Source: Hyphomicrobiales bacterium
GTDB taxonomy: Bacteria > Pseudomonadota > Alphaproteobacteria > Rhizobiales > Rhizobiaceae
Direction: 5' to 3'
Assembly: GCA_900473045.1 (NCBI GenBank)
Contig: UCKS01000019.1
Span: forward strand, 1-64,000
Length of the DNA stretch: 64,000 bases
This document shows, one piece after another, positions 18,903 through 29,468 of the stretch; the first letter of the stretch is position 1; the number at the start of each line of letters is the position of its first letter. The position numbers and the translations under genes are program-made. The notes beneath the pieces are model-generated. The model was not told where the DNA came from and did no database searches. It saw only the letters and a program-made list of their open reading frames with translations.

Positions 18903-19289
18903 ATGGAAACCGGAACCTATCTCGGCGGCTGCCTGTGCGGACATGTCCGCTTCCGGGCAACAGGCATACCCGGCAATCCCCACACCTGTTCGTGTGAAAA
19001 CTGCCAGCGGCATTCCGGCGCACAGACGCTCTGCTGGGTGGAGTTTTCACGCGACGCCGTCGAGTGGACCGGCGAGGGCGGCATGCCGGCGGTCTATCGG
19101 TCATCCGACTATTCCAGCCGCTCCTTCTGCCCTAAATGCGGCAGCACATTGGGCGCCGTCGATGACGAGCCCGTCATTGCGCTGGTCACCGGCAGTTTCG
19201 ATGTGCAGGACGTCGAGGAATTGCGGCCGCTCTCGCATTCGTTCGAGGATGTGCACCCCAACTGGTGGAAGACCCCGGCTGCGGGATAA
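18903..19289 (+). CDS. GFA family protein (glutathione-dependent formaldehyde-activating-like)
   Basis: A 128-residue zinc-binding GFA-fold protein. Cysteine motifs are GGCLCGHVRF, CSCENCQRHSG and FCPKCGSTLG, matching the two-zinc pattern of the Gfa/centromere-V family. The specific role is unclear; most GFA proteins are of unknown function. The ATG at 18903 is preceded by a GGGGA site; an upstream TTG start at 18843 is less likely. A second GFA protein is encoded at 37670. Confidence 0.85.
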   Translation: METGTYLGGCLCGHVRFRATGIPGNPHTCSCENCQRHSGAQTLCWVEFSRDAVEWTGEGGMPAVYRSSDYSSRSFCPKCGSTLGAVDDEPVIALVTGSFDVQDVEELRPLSHSFEDVHPNWWKTPAAG

Positions 19290-19631
19290 CTCACGCCGAA
19301 CCAGTTCAAGCTGCCGCGCACAAAAAAATGGCCGGTCGAAACCGGCCTAAAATGAACCTAGCCGAAGAGGGGACTGCCGGAGGTTCTTGCAAATCACTGG
19401 AGAGTCTGTGTCCCACGCTGCGAACATGGCGGGCGACCATCACGGTTTGATGACAGGATGGGGAAAACGTCCGCTTGTTCCGGTTCTTGCAACAGACCGC
19501 CGTCGTCCGGGGCGGTGCCACTGGCATTGGCGCTCCGATTTTCGCCTTTTCTCGATTTGCAGCTGAAATTTTCGAAAGAACACCCCATATAGAGCATCTC
19601 CTTCCGCCTCATATTCCCCGGAACACATTTC
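19290..19631. other. Intergenic region with a hairpin and possible minus-strand small RNA
   Basis: About 340 bp contain no convincing gene. A perfect stem (GGCCGGT/ACCGGCC, loop CGAA) at 19331-19348 is followed on the minus strand by ATTTTTTTG, an intrinsic terminator pointing leftwards. No minus-strand protein gene is present to its right, so a small RNA ending near 19324 is possible. The sequence GGTTCTTGCAA occurs twice in the region. The promoter of the ABC exporter genes should also lie here. Confidence 0.4.
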
Positions 19632-20554
<923 letters not shown>

Positions 20555-20558
<4 letters not shown>

Positions 20559-21316
20559 ACCTCGAAGCGGTCAAGTCGATCTATTTCTTCGAGATGGCGC
20601 GCACGCGCCGTACGCTTTTGCAGAGCGTCGTCTCGCCTGTCATCTCCACCTCGCTCTATTTCATCGTTTTTGGCGCGGCCGTTGGATCGCGTATCCAGGA
20701 GATCGACGGGGTGTCCTATGGCGCCTTCATCACGCCGGGGCTGATCATGCTGACATTGCTGACGCAGTGCATCGGCAACGGCTCCTTCGGTATCTATTTC
20801 CCGAAATTCACCGGCACGGTCTATGAGCTTCTATCCTCGCCGGTCTCGATGACGGAGATCGTGCTCGGCTATGTCGGGGCGGCGGCGACCAAGGGCATGA
20901 TGATCGGGCTGATCATCCTGGCGACCGCCTGGATGTTCGTCGATCTGTCGATCGCCCATCCTTTCGTCATGCTGCTGTTCTTCGTGCTCACCGCAGTCAC
21001 TTTCAGCCTGTTCGGCTTCATCATCGGTATCTGGGCCAAGGACTTCGAGCAGCTGAACCTGATCCCGATGCTGGTGATCCCGCCGCTGGTCTTCCTCGGC
21101 GGCAGCTTCTACTCGGTCAACATGCTGCCACCGTTCTGGCAGGCGGTCAGCCATTTCAATCCGGTGCTGTATCTGATCAGCGGCTTTCGCTGGAGCTTCT
21201 TCGAAATCGCCGACGTCAACCCGGTGGTGAGCTTTGCCATCATCATCGCGTTTCTGGCGGTGTTGATGGGGCTGCTGACGTGGATCTTCAAGACGGGGTA
21301 CCGGTTGCGGAACTGA
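20555..21316 (+). CDS. ABC-2 type transporter permease
   Basis: A 253-residue inner-membrane permease with six helices, of the YadH/NodJ-like ABC-2 family. The family-typical segments are [29 protein letters not shown] and the [23 protein letters not shown] motif. It pairs with the ATPase just upstream to form an exporter. Its last 29 bp overlap the 3' end of the convergent gene at 21288. Confidence 0.9.
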
Positions 21317-21788
21317 CGGGGCGAATTGGATCAGTTTGATCCGGGAAGTTGATCCGGAGCGCTTGTGGCAACCCCCGCTTTTCCTTTGCTGGAATCGGCC
21401 TGTCGAAAACAGCCTTGATCCATTGGGTCGTATTGTTCTTGATCCTGGCCAGCATCCGCATATGCAATTTATCATCCTTCAAGACGAAGGTGACATGGAA
21501 TGGCGCGTTGTCGTAGGCGCTGTCGGCATTTGCGCGCCACTGGCCTGTACCCTCGGCGAACCGCGCATTGGCGCTTAGATTGTTCCGGAGGACGGCAGAC
21601 CAACCGTTGTTTGCCGTTACTGTCATGAGTGTTCCTTGTCTGATAATGGTAATCGTGCAGGAACTGCATTGCCCTGCATTCGAAGCCACCTGCTGCCACT
21701 TACCGGAGAAGACGTATTCGTCTGCATAAGCGGCAGACGGTAGAAGCAATGCGGCAGCGGCAAGGAATGATTTCAACGCTCGGTTCAT
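21288..21788 (-). CDS. Hypothetical exported protein
   Basis: A 166-residue protein with a clear Sec signal peptide ([17 protein letters not shown], cleavage after AYA). The mature part has two cysteines close together (QCSSC) and looks beta-rich. I do not recognise a family. A GAGGGAAG ribosome site precedes the ATG. The 3' end overlaps the convergent ABC permease gene by 29 bp, which is unusual and could mean the true C-terminus is constrained or the frame was extended. Confidence 0.6.
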   Translation of the reverse strand: MNRALKSFLAAAALLLPSAAYADEYVFSGKWQQVASNAGQCSSCTITIIRQGTLMTVTANNGWSAVLRNNLSANARFAEGTGQWRANADSAYDNAPFHVTFVLKDDKLHMRMLARIKNNTTQWIKAVFDRPIPAKEKRGLPQALRINFPDQTDPIRPVSSATGTPS

Positions 21789-21808
21789 GCGCGCTTCCCT
21801 CGTTGTTG

Positions 21809-22510
21809 TTAATCCCTCAAGCGCAGCTCGTCCGTCTGCATCTGCAACAAATCCAGTGTCGAGAGAAAACTCATGCCGAGCAGGCTCTGGTCGAGCTTGC
21901 CCTTTTCGGTGACCATGGCCTTGATGTCGTTGCGCACGATCGGGCCGATCGCCACTTCGGCGAGCGTCACCGGGGCAGCGCGCGCCTCGCCATTGGCGGT
22001 CGAGACCGTCTGGGAATAGGCGAGATTGGCGGGATCAAGGCCGAGCGTTTCGGCGTCTTCATAGGACAGCGCAACCCGGCTGGCGCCGGTATCGACCAGC
22101 ATCTGGACGGTGGCGCCGTTGATGGTGACCGGGGTTTCGAAATGGCCGTTCAGGACCTTGTGCAACACGACTTCCTGAATGCCCTCGTTGTCGGTGAAAA
22201 CAGCGGCGCGGCTGGGAACGAGGCCTGCGACCAGCCGGTTGCCGAACGATTGCAGGTCGTTGCGATAGAGATAGCCCGACACCAGAACAAGAATGATCAG
22301 CACCCAGATACCGAACTGGCGCAGGCTCTGGCCGATGTGGCGGCGGCTTTGCACGATGCCGGTGGCAAACATCGCAGCGATAGCGCCAAGCGTGACCAGG
22401 CGGCCGAAATCGTCGTTCATGATGCCGAAGGTGCGGCCGCTGTCATGGTTGAGGATCAGAAAGACGAGGCCGACGGCAAGGATGCCCAGAAGAATGGTCA
22501 GTCTGGTCAT
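21809..22510 (-). CDS. Retropepsin-like aspartic protease, TIGR02281 family
   Basis: A 233-residue membrane-anchored aspartic protease. Three N-terminal hydrophobic segments (about 5-100) anchor the protein. The protease domain (about 110-230) carries [13 protein letters not shown], a single D-T-G motif as in dimeric retropepsins, and ends with [20 protein letters not shown]. It is widespread in alphaproteobacteria with no firmly known substrate. It overlaps the upstream DUF1289 gene by four bases (ATGA), implying a coupled pair. Confidence 0.85.
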   Translation of the reverse strand: MTRLTILLGILAVGLVFLILNHDSGRTFGIMNDDFGRLVTLGAIAAMFATGIVQSRRHIGQSLRQFGIWVLIILVLVSGYLYRNDLQSFGNRLVAGLVPSRAAVFTDNEGIQEVVLHKVLNGHFETPVTINGATVQMLVDTGASRVALSYEDAETLGLDPANLAYSQTVSTANGEARAAPVTLAEVAIGPIVRNDIKAMVTEKGKLDQSLLGMSFLSTLDLLQMQTDELRLRD

Positions 22511-22731
22511 TCGCCGCTGACCCTTTCGCGTGCCATGCGGGTCCGGCGCGTTTCGCGGCGCGGCTTGCGCTCAAGCGTCTCCAGCCGGGCGGGGAGATTA
22601 TTCATGATGTCGCGGCGTTCCTGTGCCGTGTAGAGCGTCCAGCCGCCGATCTCATCGCGCGTGCGGCCGCAACCGAAACAGAACCCGGTTTTCATGTCGA
22701 TCGAACAGATGAGAATACAGGGTGTTTCCAT
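22507..22731 (-). CDS. DUF1289 domain-containing protein
   Basis: A 74-residue protein with the DUF1289 cysteine pattern [20 protein letters not shown] followed by DEIGGW, a likely small metal-binding module. The basic C-terminal tail is Arg-rich. Function is unknown. It is the first gene of a two-gene unit with the aspartic protease (4-bp overlap). Confidence 0.88.
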   Translation of the reverse strand: METPCILICSIDMKTGFCFGCGRTRDEIGGWTLYTAQERRDIMNNLPARLETLERKPRRETRRTRMARERVSGE

Positions 22732-22780
22732 AGAGGCGCGACAATCCGGACAAGCAGTTGTTCAAACTTATATCGTCGTT

Positions 22781-23569
22781 TCAAATTGTCAGCGCAAGGG
22801 CTGCAAAAACAGCGATTTCGGTCAATTGTTGTGTGGCACCGATTGTGTCGCCGGTATGGCCGCCGATCTTGCCGTTGACGATTTCGCTGAAGGCAGGAAC
22901 CGTGGCGGCAAAGGTGGCTATTGCAAGGACCGCTGCCAGCAGCGAAGCGCCCGATAACAGCAGCAAAAGTACCGCCGAGACGACACCGAAAATCAGCGCA
23001 AAGGTGACAGCCGAAGCCTGTGGCTCGCCAGCGGATGCCGCGACGCCATCCTGGCGGGCAGGCGGCAGTTTCGACCAGTGCCAGACCATGGCGGTGCGGC
23101 TCAGCGCTGCTGCGGCAAGCACCAGCAGGCCGGCGCCTGTCGGCGATACCAGCGGCATCACAGCAGCAAGCGCTGAAACCCTGAGCCCGAACGACAGGAT
23201 GAGGGCAACGGCGCCATAGGAGCCGATGCGACTGTCCTTCATGATGATCAGCGCCTTTTCCTTGGTCTTGCCGCCACCGAGACCGTCCGCCGTGTCGCTG
23301 AGGCCATCCTCGTGCAGGGCGCCCGTGATCAGGGCCTGGATTGCCACGGCGACGAAGGCGGTGAACAGCGGCGAGACCTGAAGGGAGCAGAAGACGGAAA
23401 CGGTGGCTGCCGCCGGCAGCACGATCAGCAGACCCGCGAGCGGATAGGCGCGAACGGCGCGGCTCAAGCGGCCGTCGAAATTGACAAAATGCCGCTGCGG
23501 CATGTGGATGCGGCTGAGAAACGCTACCGAGCGTGCCACGTCGTCGACGAAATCGCGGATATCGAACAT
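22781..23569 (-). CDS. cobS: Adenosylcobinamide-GDP ribazoletransferase (cobalamin synthase)
   Basis: A 262-residue integral membrane enzyme that joins adenosylcobinamide-GDP with alpha-ribazole (or its phosphate) in the last steps of cobalamin assembly. Family marks are the N-terminal FLSRIHMP, the GALHEDGLSDTADGLGGGKTKEKALIIMKDSRIGSYG acidic motif (D-G-x-x-D-x-x-D-G), and five to six membrane helices. A GGGGGA site precedes the ATG at 23569. It is divergent from cobT, whose product makes its substrate precursor. Confidence 0.93.
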   Translation of the reverse strand: MFDIRDFVDDVARSVAFLSRIHMPQRHFVNFDGRLSRAVRAYPLAGLLIVLPAAATVSVFCSLQVSPLFTAFVAVAIQALITGALHEDGLSDTADGLGGGKTKEKALIIMKDSRIGSYGAVALILSFGLRVSALAAVMPLVSPTGAGLLVLAAAALSRTAMVWHWSKLPPARQDGVAASAGEPQASAVTFALIFGVVSAVLLLLLSGASLLAAVLAIATFAATVPAFSEIVNGKIGGHTGDTIGATQQLTEIAVFAALALTI

Positions 23570-23745
23570 GAAATCAGTCCCCCAGGCCAATCCGCCTCCA
23601 GCGAATCGGTGTTTTCACGCCGATCATGCGACGGCGACACGAACCGGCGCAAACCCCGTTGCCGGATTTGTCACCGCGCTTTATGAGGAAGCACCTTTGC
23701 GGAGCCACGCTTCGCTGACGACGAGACGATACAAGGATTTTCTGC

Positions 23746-24762
23746 ATGAGTGCCAGCGGCCTGCCGTTCGACGATTTCCGTGAATTGCTGCGTAACCTGC
23801 CAGGTCCCGACAGTGCGGCACTGGTGGCAGCACGCGAACGCGATGCGCAGCTGACCAAGCCGCCGGGCGCGCTCGGCCGCCTCGAAGAGATCGCGTTCTG
23901 GCTTGCGGCCTGGACGGGCAGGGCGCCTGCGGTCAACCGGCCGCTGGTGGCGATCTTTGCCGGCAATCACGGCGTCACGAGACAGGGCGTCACGCCGTTT
24001 CCACCATCGGTGACGGCGCAGATGGTCGAGAATTTTGCAGCCGGCGGCGCTGCCATCAACCAGATCTGCGTCAGCCATGATCTCGGCCTGAAAGTGTTCG
24101 ATCTGGCGCTGGAATATCCGACGGGTGACATCACCGAGGAAGCGGCCCTGTCTGAGCGCGATTGCGCCGCCACGATGGCTTTTGGCATGGAAGCCGTCGC
24201 TGGCGGTACCGATCTTCTGTGCATCGGCGAAATGGGCATCGGCAACACGACGATCGCAGCGGCGATCAACCTGGCGCTCTATGGTGGCACCGCCGAAGAA
24301 TGGGTCGGCCCCGGCACGGGATCGCAGGGTGCGGTTCTGGCACGCAAGATAGCTGCCGTCGAAAAGGCCGTGGCCCTGCATGCCGACCATCTATCCGATC
24401 CTCTCGAAGTGCTACGGCGCCTCGGCGGCCGCGAGATCGCGGCGATGGCCGGCGCTATCCTGGCAGCGCGCATGCAGAAAATCCCTGTCATCATCGACGG
24501 CTATGTTGCCACATCTGCGGCGGCAATCCTCAAGGCTGCCAATCCGGCAGCGCTCGATCACTGCCTGATCGGCCATGTTTCAGCAGAGCCCGGCCACATG
24601 AAGGCGATCGAGATGCTTGGCAAGACGCCGCTTCTGGCGCTTGGCATGCGGCTTGGCGAAGGCACCGGGGCGGCACTTGCTGCCGGTATCGTCAAGGCTG
24701 CTGCAGCCTGCCATTCCGGCATGGCGACGTTTGCGCAGGCCGGCGTCAGCAACAAGAGCTGA
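23746..24762 (+). CDS. cobT: Nicotinate-nucleotide--dimethylbenzimidazole phosphoribosyltransferase
   Basis: A 338-residue enzyme that transfers phosphoribose from nicotinate mononucleotide to 5,6-dimethylbenzimidazole, forming alpha-ribazole phosphate for the cobalamin lower ligand. Motifs include the N-terminal [41 protein letters not shown] and GHVSAEPGH. The length is family-typical. AAGGA lies eight bases before the ATG. It shares a 176-bp divergent promoter region with cobS, in which I see no cobalamin riboswitch. Confidence 0.94.
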   Translation: MSASGLPFDDFRELLRNLPGPDSAALVAARERDAQLTKPPGALGRLEEIAFWLAAWTGRAPAVNRPLVAIFAGNHGVTRQGVTPFPPSVTAQMVENFAAGGAAINQICVSHDLGLKVFDLALEYPTGDITEEAALSERDCAATMAFGMEAVAGGTDLLCIGEMGIGNTTIAAAINLALYGGTAEEWVGPGTGSQGAVLARKIAAVEKAVALHADHLSDPLEVLRRLGGREIAAMAGAILAARMQKIPVIIDGYVATSAAAILKAANPAALDHCLIGHVSAEPGHMKAIEMLGKTPLLALGMRLGEGTGAALAAGIVKAAAACHSGMATFAQAGVSNKS

Positions 24763-25036
24763 CGGCACCTCCTCGAGCGATACAACCAGTAAAAGTGTGG
24801 CGCTTGCCGTCTCGTGGAGGCGGGCGCCAGAGACGGTCTTCGGTCGATACTGTAAATTGTGGGTCTTGCCAGGCTCCGACGCCATGCCGGGGCTTGATAG
24901 CCTGCGGCTTCTCACCTATTCGGGAGCGGCGATCCATTTGACAGATTGCGGTCTGTATCGCCTGCATTCACGGCACATTCAGGCTGATGTCAGTATCGCG
25001 TGTTCCTTGCGGCATTTTGCAGAGAACGGAGCGAGC

Positions 25037-25453
25037 ATGTATCTGAACGAGGACTATCGTCGAATGGCCAGTGAGAAGCCGGTAAAAAAGTTGACGGGAA
25101 TCCGGCATTTCTTCGCGGCCGCGACCTATTCCTTCGGCGGCGCCAAGCGATTGCTCGGCGAGGCAGCATTTCGCCATGAGCTCGGCGCCTTCGCCTTGGC
25201 GATGGTCGCATTTGCCGTCACCGGCGCAACCTTCTTCCAATATGTCGCAGCCTTCGTTCTGTTTCTGCTGATGATTGCATTTGAGGCGTTAAACACTGCG
25301 ATTGAGGAAATCGTCGATCGGGTCTCGCCGGAAATTTCCGATATGGGCAAGAATGCCAAGGATCTGGGCTCGCTCGCCTGCCTGTGCATCATCCTCGCCA
25401 ATGCGGGCTATGTCGCCTATGTCGTGGTTCTGTCCCATGTTTTCGGCATTTGA
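25037..25453 (+). CDS. dgkA: Diacylglycerol kinase
   Basis: A 138-residue small integral-membrane lipid kinase that phosphorylates diacylglycerol to phosphatidate, recycling lipid released by envelope glycan synthesis. Three helices are predicted. The family motif [18 protein letters not shown] and then [12 protein letters not shown] matches E. coli DgkA closely. The ATG at 25037 has CGGAG upstream. The 274 bp between cobT and dgkA hold no clear gene. Confidence 0.9.
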   Translation: MYLNEDYRRMASEKPVKKLTGIRHFFAAATYSFGGAKRLLGEAAFRHELGAFALAMVAFAVTGATFFQYVAAFVLFLLMIAFEALNTAIEEIVDRVSPEISDMGKNAKDLGSLACLCIILANAGYVAYVVVLSHVFGI

Positions 25454-25542
25454 GGCCTGAAACGCCACAACGCGATTTTATTCCCTCTTCAACAGTCAAA
25501 TTTAATTGAGCGGTTTCTTTCTGTCCGAGCGCTAATTCAAAG

Positions 25543-25570
25543 TTGACGCCAAAAATCATGATTATATACC
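25543..25570 (+). promoter_or_regulatory. Candidate promoter of the iron-transport operon
   Basis: TTGACG at 25543-25548 and TATACC at 25565-25570 are spaced by 16 bp, about 45 bp before the binding-protein ATG, in an AT-rich region. No convincing Irr or RirA operator match was seen by eye. Confidence 0.45.
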
Positions 25571-25614
25571 GGGGCCGCCGGACAAGATGGTCCGCAGAAA
25601 ACGGAGAGGTTTCC

Positions 25615-26634
25615 ATGACAATTTCCTTCTCAGGATCGGTGAGCGCGCTGGCGTTTGCGGCTCTTTTCGCCAGCACGGGCGCGACCGTGGCCTTGGCTCA
25701 GGAAGACATCGGCATCGTCGTCTACAACGCCCAGCACGAAAGCCTCGGCGTCGCCTGGGCCGAAGCCTTTACCAAGGAAACCGGTATCAAGGTGACGCTG
25801 CGCAAGGGTAGCGACATGGAATTCGCCAACCAGATCGTCCAGGAAGGGGCAGCATCCCCCGCCGACGTGTTCCTGACGGAAAACTCGCCGGCCATGTCGC
25901 TGGTCGATGGTGCCGGGCTGTTCGAGCCGGTCGCTGCTGAAACGCTGGCGCAGGTGCCCGAAAACTTCCGCCCGTCGAATGGCCACTGGATCGGTGTTGC
26001 CGCGCGCTCGACCGTGTTTGCTTATGACAAGACTAAGCTGACTGAAGACAAGCTGCCGAAGTCGATGCTGGATCTCGCCGATCCGAGCTGGAAGGGCCGC
26101 TGGGCCGCATCGCCGTCGGGTGCCGATTTCCAGGCGATCGTCAGCGCGCTTCTGTCGCTGAAGGGCGAGGAGGCAACGGCGTCCTGGCTGAAGGCGATGA
26201 AGGAAAACTTTACCGCCTACAAGGGTAACTCGACCGCGATGAAGGCCGTCAATGCTGGTGAAGTCGAAGGTGCGGTGATCTATCACTACTACTATTTCGG
26301 CGATCAGGCGAAGACCGGCGAGAACAGCAAGAACGTAGCGCTGCACTTCTTCAAGAACCAGGATCCGGGCGCCTTCGTCAGCATTTCCGGTGGCGGCGTG
26401 CTTGCTTCCAGCCAGCACAAGGAAAATGCCCAGAAATTCCTCGCCTGGATCACCGGCAAGGGCGGGCAGGGCATCCTGCGCGATGGTACGTCGTTCGAAT
26501 ATGCCGTCGGCAACGGCGCAGCCTCGAACACGGCACTGCCGGCCCTTTCCGATCTGCAATACCCGAAGGTCGATCCGGCTACGCTGAACAGCGCAAAAGT
26601 CACAGACCTGATGACGGACGCCGGTCTGCTGTGA
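25615..26634 (+). CDS. Fe(3+) ABC transporter substrate-binding protein
   Basis: A 339-residue periplasmic binding protein of the FbpA/FutA/AfuA type. The signal peptide ends near VALAQ. The mature start DIGIVVYNAQHESLGVAWAEAF and the later VEGAVIYHYYYFG, with adjacent tyrosines that could ligate ferric iron, are typical. It delivers iron to the permease and ATPase encoded just downstream. A GGAGAGG ribosome site fixes the ATG at 25615. A stem-loop at 26699-26730 separates it from the permease gene. Confidence 0.9.
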   Translation: MTISFSGSVSALAFAALFASTGATVALAQEDIGIVVYNAQHESLGVAWAEAFTKETGIKVTLRKGSDMEFANQIVQEGAASPADVFLTENSPAMSLVDGAGLFEPVAAETLAQVPENFRPSNGHWIGVAARSTVFAYDKTKLTEDKLPKSMLDLADPSWKGRWAASPSGADFQAIVSALLSLKGEEATASWLKAMKENFTAYKGNSTAMKAVNAGEVEGAVIYHYYYFGDQAKTGENSKNVALHFFKNQDPGAFVSISGGGVLASSQHKENAQKFLAWITGKGGQGILRDGTSFEYAVGNGAASNTALPALSDLQYPKVDPATLNSAKVTDLMTDAGLL

Positions 26635-26698
26635 TAGGCAGAACCTAAACCTGATCGGAACGCTCCGGTTAGGTATCGTCATTCCGGACTACCGGTGA

Positions 26699-26740
26699 CA
26701 TTCGCAGCCGCTCAAAAGCGGTTGCGAATGTTGTTTTGGT
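26699..26740 (+). terminator. Intercistronic stem-loop between iron-binding protein and permease genes
   Basis: A 14-bp stem with one wobble pair (26699-26712 with 26717-26730) and a 4-base loop is followed by TTGTTTTGG. It lies between genes of one operon, so it probably acts as a partial terminator or an RNA-stabilising element, raising binding protein over permease. Confidence 0.65.
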
Positions 26741-26755
26741 TTGAAAGCAGAGATT

Positions 26756-28348
26756 TTGAGCGCCACCGCGTTTCCTGCCGAATCAGCCTCCGCCCTGCGC
26801 CGGTTGATGATTGCCGCCAAAGGGCGGTCCCGGATTCCCTATCTCTGGGTCACCATCGTTGCTGCCTTCGTCTCGTTCGTCAGCCTCGTGCCGCTCGGCT
26901 TCATCGCCTGGATTTCGGTGCAGACCGGCTGGGAAACCGCATCAAGGCTGATTTTTCGCGGCCGTGTCGGCGAACTGCTGATCAACACGGCCCTGCTTGA
27001 ATTTTTCACATTGCCGCTGACGATCGCGCTCTCCGTCGCGCTCGCCTGGCTGACCGAGCGCACCGATCTGCCCGGTGCGCGGCTGTGGTCGCTGCTGGCC
27101 GTCGCACCGCTGGCCGTTCCGGCCTTCGTGCACAGTTATGCCTGGATCAGCCTCGTGCCCGGGCTGCACGGCCTGACCGGCGGCGTCCTGGTTTCGGTTC
27201 TGGCTTATTTCCCGTTTCTCTATCTGCCGGTGGCAGCACAGTTGCGCCGCCTCGATCCGGCCATCGAGGATGCGGCGGCGTCGCTTGGCCTCAATCCCTG
27301 GCAGGTGTTTTTCCGCGCCGTTCTGCCGCAGTTGCGGCTGGCGATCTGTGGCGGTTCGCTTTTGGTCGGCCTGCATCTTCTCGCCGAATACGGGCTCTAT
27401 GTGATGATCCGGTTCGATACGTTTTCCACCGCCATCGTCGATCAGTTCCAGTCTGCCTTCAACGGTCCGGCGGCGAACATGCTGGCTGGCGTGCTGGTGT
27501 CGTGCTGCCTGCTGCTGCTGGTCCTTGAGGCTGTATTGCGCGGTGGCGAACGTTATGCCCGGGTCGGCTCCGGGGCTGCCCGGCCCGCTGACCGGCGCAG
27601 GCTTGGACGCATGGTGATCCCGGCGCTGGCGTTGAATGCCGCGACGGTGGCGCTGGCGATCGGCGTGCCGTTCGTGACCCTGACACGCTGGCTCTATATC
27701 GGCGGCACGGAAATCTGGCGGATCGATCTTGTCGGCGGTGCGTTTGCCCAGACCGTGGTTCTGGCCATTGCCGGCGGCATCCTGGCGACGATTGCGGCCG
27801 CGCCGATGGCCTGGCTGTCGGTGCGTGCGCCCGGGCGGTTGCAGCGGATCCTCGAAGCCTGCCACTATTATGTCGGCTCATTGCCGGGTGTCGTGGTGGC
27901 GCTGGCGCTGGTGACGATTACGGTACGGCTGGTGCTGCCGCTCTACCAGACCTTTGCCACCCTGTTCCTCGCCTATATCATGCTGTTTCTGCCGCGCGCC
28001 ATGGTCGGGCTGCGCACCAGTATCGCCCAGGCCCCGGTCGAGCTTGAGCGCGCCGCGATGGCGCTCGGCCGTACACCGTTTCAGGCGGTGCGCCAGACGA
28101 CGATGCGGCTGGCCGCACCCGGCGTCGCGGCCAGCACGGCGCTGGTGGCGCTCGGCATTACCAACGAGCTGACGGCGACCCTGATGCTGTCGCCGACCGG
28201 CGTCGAGACGCTGGCGACGAAATTCTGGTCGTTGACCAGCGAGATCGACTATGTCGCGGCGGCTCCCTATGCGGTGATGATGGTGCTCTTGTCGCTGCCG
28301 CTGACCTTCCTTCTTTACGCGCAATCCAGACGGGCAACCGGACAATGA
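26756..28348 (+). CDS. Iron ABC transporter permease (FbpB-like, two fused halves)
   Basis: A permease of about 530 residues with some twelve membrane helices, made of two homologous halves as in FbpB/SfuB. Each half has an EAA loop: [22 protein letters not shown] at about 180 and [20 protein letters not shown] at about 440. It forms the whole membrane pore alone. The start is uncertain: a TTG at 26756 with AGAG upstream is used here, but TTG 26741 or ATG 26807 are possible. It overlaps the ATPase gene by four bases (ATGA). Confidence 0.85.
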   Translation: MSATAFPAESASALRRLMIAAKGRSRIPYLWVTIVAAFVSFVSLVPLGFIAWISVQTGWETASRLIFRGRVGELLINTALLEFFTLPLTIALSVALAWLTERTDLPGARLWSLLAVAPLAVPAFVHSYAWISLVPGLHGLTGGVLVSVLAYFPFLYLPVAAQLRRLDPAIEDAAASLGLNPWQVFFRAVLPQLRLAICGGSLLVGLHLLAEYGLYVMIRFDTFSTAIVDQFQSAFNGPAANMLAGVLVSCCLLLLVLEAVLRGGERYARVGSGAARPADRRRLGRMVIPALALNAATVALAIGVPFVTLTRWLYIGGTEIWRIDLVGGAFAQTVVLAIAGGILATIAAAPMAWLSVRAPGRLQRILEACHYYVGSLPGVVVALALVTITVRLVLPLYQTFATLFLAYIMLFLPRAMVGLRTSIAQAPVELERAAMALGRTPFQAVRQTTMRLAAPGVAASTALVALGITNELTATLMLSPTGVETLATKFWSLTSEIDYVAAAPYAVMMVLLSLPLTFLLYAQSRRATGQ

Positions 28349-29403
28349 CGTTTCTAACACTCGATGCCATCAGCAAATCCTACGGCCCGACGGTGGCGCT
28401 CGACGCCATCGGCATGAACATTGCGGCGGGCGGGCGCACGGCGATCGTCGGACCGTCCGGGTCGGGCAAGACGACGCTGTTGCGCATCATCGCCGGGTTC
28501 GAGACGCCTGACAGCGGTTCGCTGGTGCTGGACGGAAAGACGCTTGCGGGCGAGGGCGTGCTCGTGCCGGCACACCGGCGCGGTATCGGTATCGTCTCGC
28601 AGGATGGCGCGTTGTTTCCGCATCTGACCGTCGCCGACAATATCGGGTTCGGCTTGCCGAAAAAGGCATCCGACCGCAGCCGGCGGATCGCCGAGCTGAT
28701 GGAAATGGTCGAGCTTGACGAGGTCATGGCGGCGCGGCGCCCGCACCAGCTTTCCGGCGGCCAGCAGCAGCGCGTGGCACTGGCCCGCGCTCTGGCACTC
28801 AAACCACGGCTGATGCTGCTGGACGAACCGTTCTCGGCGCTGGATACGGGATTGCGCGACACGCTGCGGCGCACAGTGGCGCGTGTGCTGCGCGCCTCCG
28901 GCACCACCGCGATCCTGGTGACGCATGATCAGGCGGAGGCCCTGTCGTTTGCCGATCAGGTGGCTGTTCTGCGGCAAGGCCGGCTGGTCCAGTTCGGCTC
29001 GCCGCGTGCGCTCTACGGCAAACCCAGGGATCGCGAGACGGCGACCTTTCTGGGCGAGGCCATCCTGCTCGACGCCAGTATCGCGTCGGGGCGGGCGCAG
29101 TGCGCATTGGGCTCACTGGTGGTCGAAGCGGGGCTGAAAACAGGGCAGGCGACCGTCATGCTGCGCCCCGAACAGATACGGCTGACGACGGCCCCCGCTG
29201 GAGCCAAGATCGACGGTCCGTTCGGGCGTGTCGACGACGTCGAGTTCGGTGGCGGCAATTGCATGGTGCTGGTGCGTATCGATCGTAGCGACCGGGCGAT
29301 GCCGGATTTCCTGTCGATCAAATGTGTCGGGGCGGATATTCCAGAGCCCGGCGATCTCGTGGGCATCAGCGTTCACGGCACGGCGCATGTTCTGCCCGAG
29401 TGA
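28345..29403 (+). CDS. Fe(3+) ABC transporter ATP-binding protein (FbpC-like)
   Basis: A 352-residue ATPase completing the iron importer. Walker A is GPSGSGKTT, the signature is [15 protein letters not shown], Walker B is [12 protein letters not shown], and the H-loop is VTHDQ. The C-terminal ~110 residues form a TOBE-type regulatory domain ([11 protein letters not shown]). It is translationally coupled to the permease gene and converges with the histidine kinase gene. Confidence 0.9.
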   Translation: MTFLTLDAISKSYGPTVALDAIGMNIAAGGRTAIVGPSGSGKTTLLRIIAGFETPDSGSLVLDGKTLAGEGVLVPAHRRGIGIVSQDGALFPHLTVADNIGFGLPKKASDRSRRIAELMEMVELDEVMAARRPHQLSGGQQQRVALARALALKPRLMLLDEPFSALDTGLRDTLRRTVARVLRASGTTAILVTHDQAEALSFADQVAVLRQGRLVQFGSPRALYGKPRDRETATFLGEAILLDASIASGRAQCALGSLVVEAGLKTGQATVMLRPEQIRLTTAPAGAKIDGPFGRVDDVEFGGGNCMVLVRIDRSDRAMPDFLSIKCVGADIPEPGDLVGISVHGTAHVLPE

Positions 29404-29468
29404 CAACAGTGTTCTGCGTCCTTCATGATGCGTGACGTCGCTGTGCACTTTGAATTATGCTGTAGCGG

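Noticed and set aside
23570-23745. Cobalamin riboswitch between cobS and cobT
   Set aside because: No B12-box-like conserved sequence or long structured leader was found in the 176-bp gap on either strand.
24617-25036. N-terminal extension of the diacylglycerol kinase frame
   Set aside because: The upstream 140 codons overlap cobT out of frame and are Arg-rich; the ATG at 25037 with its ribosome site gives the family-typical length.
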